This document shows positions 62,897-64,000 of a stretch of DNA of 64,000 bases, piece by piece. The notes beneath the pieces were generated by a model. That model made no database searches and had not been told where the DNA came from. It was given only the letters and a program-made list of their open reading frames with translations. The DNA is from Rhizobium esperanzae (lineage in GTDB: Bacteria; Pseudomonadota; Alphaproteobacteria; Rhizobiales; Rhizobiaceae). The stretch lies in the NCBI RefSeq assembly GCF_002204185.1, contig NZ_MXPU01000017.1:1-64000 (forward strand). The letters run 5' to 3'. Both the position numbers and the translations under genes were made by a program. The number at the start of each line of letters is the position of its first letter. Positions within the stretch are counted from its first letter, which is position 1.

Positions 62897-64000
62897 ATGA
62901 CCACCCAGCGCATCCGCGACTTTCTCGCAACCCGACGTCCCGACGGTCCCTGCCTCGTGGTTGACCTCGACGTCGTTCGCGACAATTTCCACGCCTTCCG
63001 TCACGCCATGCCGGACAGCGCCATCTACTACGCCGTCAAGGCCAATCCGGCTCCGGAAGTGCTGAAGCTGCTCGTCAACCTTGGCTCCAATTTTGATTGC
63101 GCATCCGTTGCCGAAATCGAAATGGCGCTGGAAGCCGGCGCGACCGCTGCCCGCATCTCCTATGGCAACACGATCAAGAAGGAGCGTGATGTCGCTCGCG
63201 CTCATGCGCTCGGCGTCAGCCTCTTTGCGGTCGACAGCCACGAGGAAGTCGAGAAGATCTCGCGCGCTGCTCCCGGCGCCCGTGTCTTCTGTCGCGTGCT
63301 CACCGATGGCGAAGGCGCCGAATGGCCGCTGTCGCGCAAGTTCGGCTGCGTTCCGCAGATGGCCGTCGACGTTCTCGTCTACGCTCATCAGCTCGGCCTG
63401 CAGTCCTACGGCGTCTCCTTCCATGTCGGCTCGCAGATGACCAAGGTCGATGCCTGGGATTCGGCTCTTGCCGATGCCAAGCGTGTCTTCGTTCAACTTG
63501 CCAAGCAGGGCATCCACCTGCAGATGGTCAACATGGGCGGCGGCTTCCCGACCAAGTATCTGCGTGACGTTCCGTCCGCGGAAGCTTACGGCAAGTCGAT
63601 CTACCAGGCGCTGCGCACGCATTTCGGCAACCAGATCCCGCAGACGATCATCGAGCCGGGTCGCGGCATGGTCGGCAATGCCGGTGTCATCAAGGCGGAA
63701 GTCGTGCTGATCTCCAAGAAGTCGGACAATGACGACGCCCGCTGGGTCTTCCTCGACATCGGCAAGTTCGGCGGTCTCGCCGAAACCATGGACGAGGCCA
63801 TCCGTTACCCGATCCGCACCGAGCGCGACGGCGACGAGATGGAGCCCTGCGTGATCGCCGGCCCGACCTGCGACTCGGCCGACGTGCTGTATGAAAAGAA
63901 CCTCTATCCGCTGCCGCTGTCTCTGACGATCGGCGACGAGGTCCTGATCGAAGGCACCGGCGCCTATACGACGACCTACTCGGCAGTCGCTTTCAACGGC
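62897..64000 (+). CDS. odc: Ornithine/lysine decarboxylase, PLP fold type III (cut by window edge)
   Basis: The first 368 residues of a eukaryote-like (group IV) decarboxylase making putrescine (and perhaps cadaverine). PLP Lys48 is in YYAVKANPAPEVL; FHVGSQ holds the stacking His; EPGRGMVG binds phosphate; and GPTCDSADVL carries the catalytic Cys. The usual length is about 377, so only the last residues are missing. The start follows AAGAGGGAACGAT. The gene is behind a long structured leader. Confidence 0.92.
   Translation, partial: MTTQRIRDFLATRRPDGPCLVVDLDVVRDNFHAFRHAMPDSAIYYAVKANPAPEVLKLLVNLGSNFDCASVAEIEMALEAGATAARISYGNTIKKERDVARAHALGVSLFAVDSHEEVEKISRAAPGARVFCRVLTDGEGAEWPLSRKFGCVPQMAVDVLVYAHQLGLQSYGVSFHVGSQMTKVDAWDSALADAKRVFVQLAKQGIHLQMVNMGGGFPTKYLRDVPSAEAYGKSIYQALRTHFGNQIPQTIIEPGRGMVGNAGVIKAEVVLISKKSDNDDARWVFLDIGKFGGLAETMDEAIRYPIRTERDGDEMEPCVIAGPTCDSADVLYEKNLYPLPLSLTIGDEVLIEGTGAYTTTYSAVAFNG

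Noticed and set aside
62397..62900. 167-codon ORF across the decarboxylase leader
   Set aside because: It has no ribosome site or domain and crosses the structured leader; more likely non-coding.

Overview
The window looks like chromosomal DNA of a fast-growing rhizobium (Rhizobium etli / R. leguminosarum type). This rests on GC-rich, strongly biased codons, a dense set of sugar and polyol ABC operons, the gltX-lysS pair, an ExoD-type gene, type III (PLP) ornithine decarboxylase, and rhizobial intergenic palindromes including a RIME1-like element at about 33509-33620. The species is inferred from gene content, not tested.

Layout. 1-325 holds the 5' end of an IS1182-family transposase and the end of its element. 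476-3299 is a hexosamine module: a GH20 beta-N-acetylhexosaminidase with a frameshift near 2195, convergent with an N-acetylglucosamine kinase. 3526-4185 is exoD-like. 4299-13499 is a sorbitol/mannitol operon: SorC-type regulator, ABC transporter SmoEFGK, mannitol 2-dehydrogenase, HAD phosphatase and FGGY pentulose kinase. 13510-21692 holds mixed housekeeping and membrane genes: an RpiR regulator, EI24 protein, nth, DUF2244, an AraC/Ada-type alkyltransferase, an orphan SorC regulator, transaldolase, DUF1345, DoxX and a 57-residue DUF1328 protein. 21811-28405 (minus strand) is a putrescine uptake and breakdown cluster: LysR, binding protein, PotABC-like transporter and an aminobutyraldehyde dehydrogenase.

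28584-38244 holds a hypothetical membrane-anchored protein, lysS, gltX, terC, an AraC/GyrI-like regulator and a TetR-EmrAB efflux module. 38448-42436 is a xylose module (LacI regulator, xylB, xylA). 42493-50140 is a second LacI-controlled sugar system of unknown substrate (ABC transporter, TIM-barrel isomerase, Gfo/Idh dehydrogenase), divergent from its regulator across two TGTAAA-N2-TTTACA palindromes. 50224-62369 holds DoxX, a GH1 beta-glucosidase, a CHASE4-GGDEF-EAL protein, the rhodanese TrhO, overlapping CHAD and CYTH genes, KDPG aldolase, DUF533, a GNAT acetyltransferase with a small membrane partner, a DUF1007/NicO metal transport pair and a LysR regulator. 62897-64000 is a decarboxylase that runs off the end, preceded by a long leader that probably contains the alphaproteobacterial speF RNA motif.

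How the genes work together. Most of the window converts plant-derived carbon (polyols, xylose, beta-glucosides, amino sugars, an unknown sugar) to pentose-phosphate and Entner-Doudoroff intermediates; transaldolase and KDPG aldolase sit in the same window. Palindromic operator candidates lie in front of most sugar operons. Three palindromic intergenic elements (26056-26191, 40961-41076, 48741-48916) sit between co-directional genes of catabolic operons. I saw no CRISPR array, prophage, tRNA or rRNA. No wholly new system stands out; the best leads are the unknown-sugar regulon, the repeat elements inside operons, the large perfect palindrome at 58661-58718 and the decarboxylase leader.
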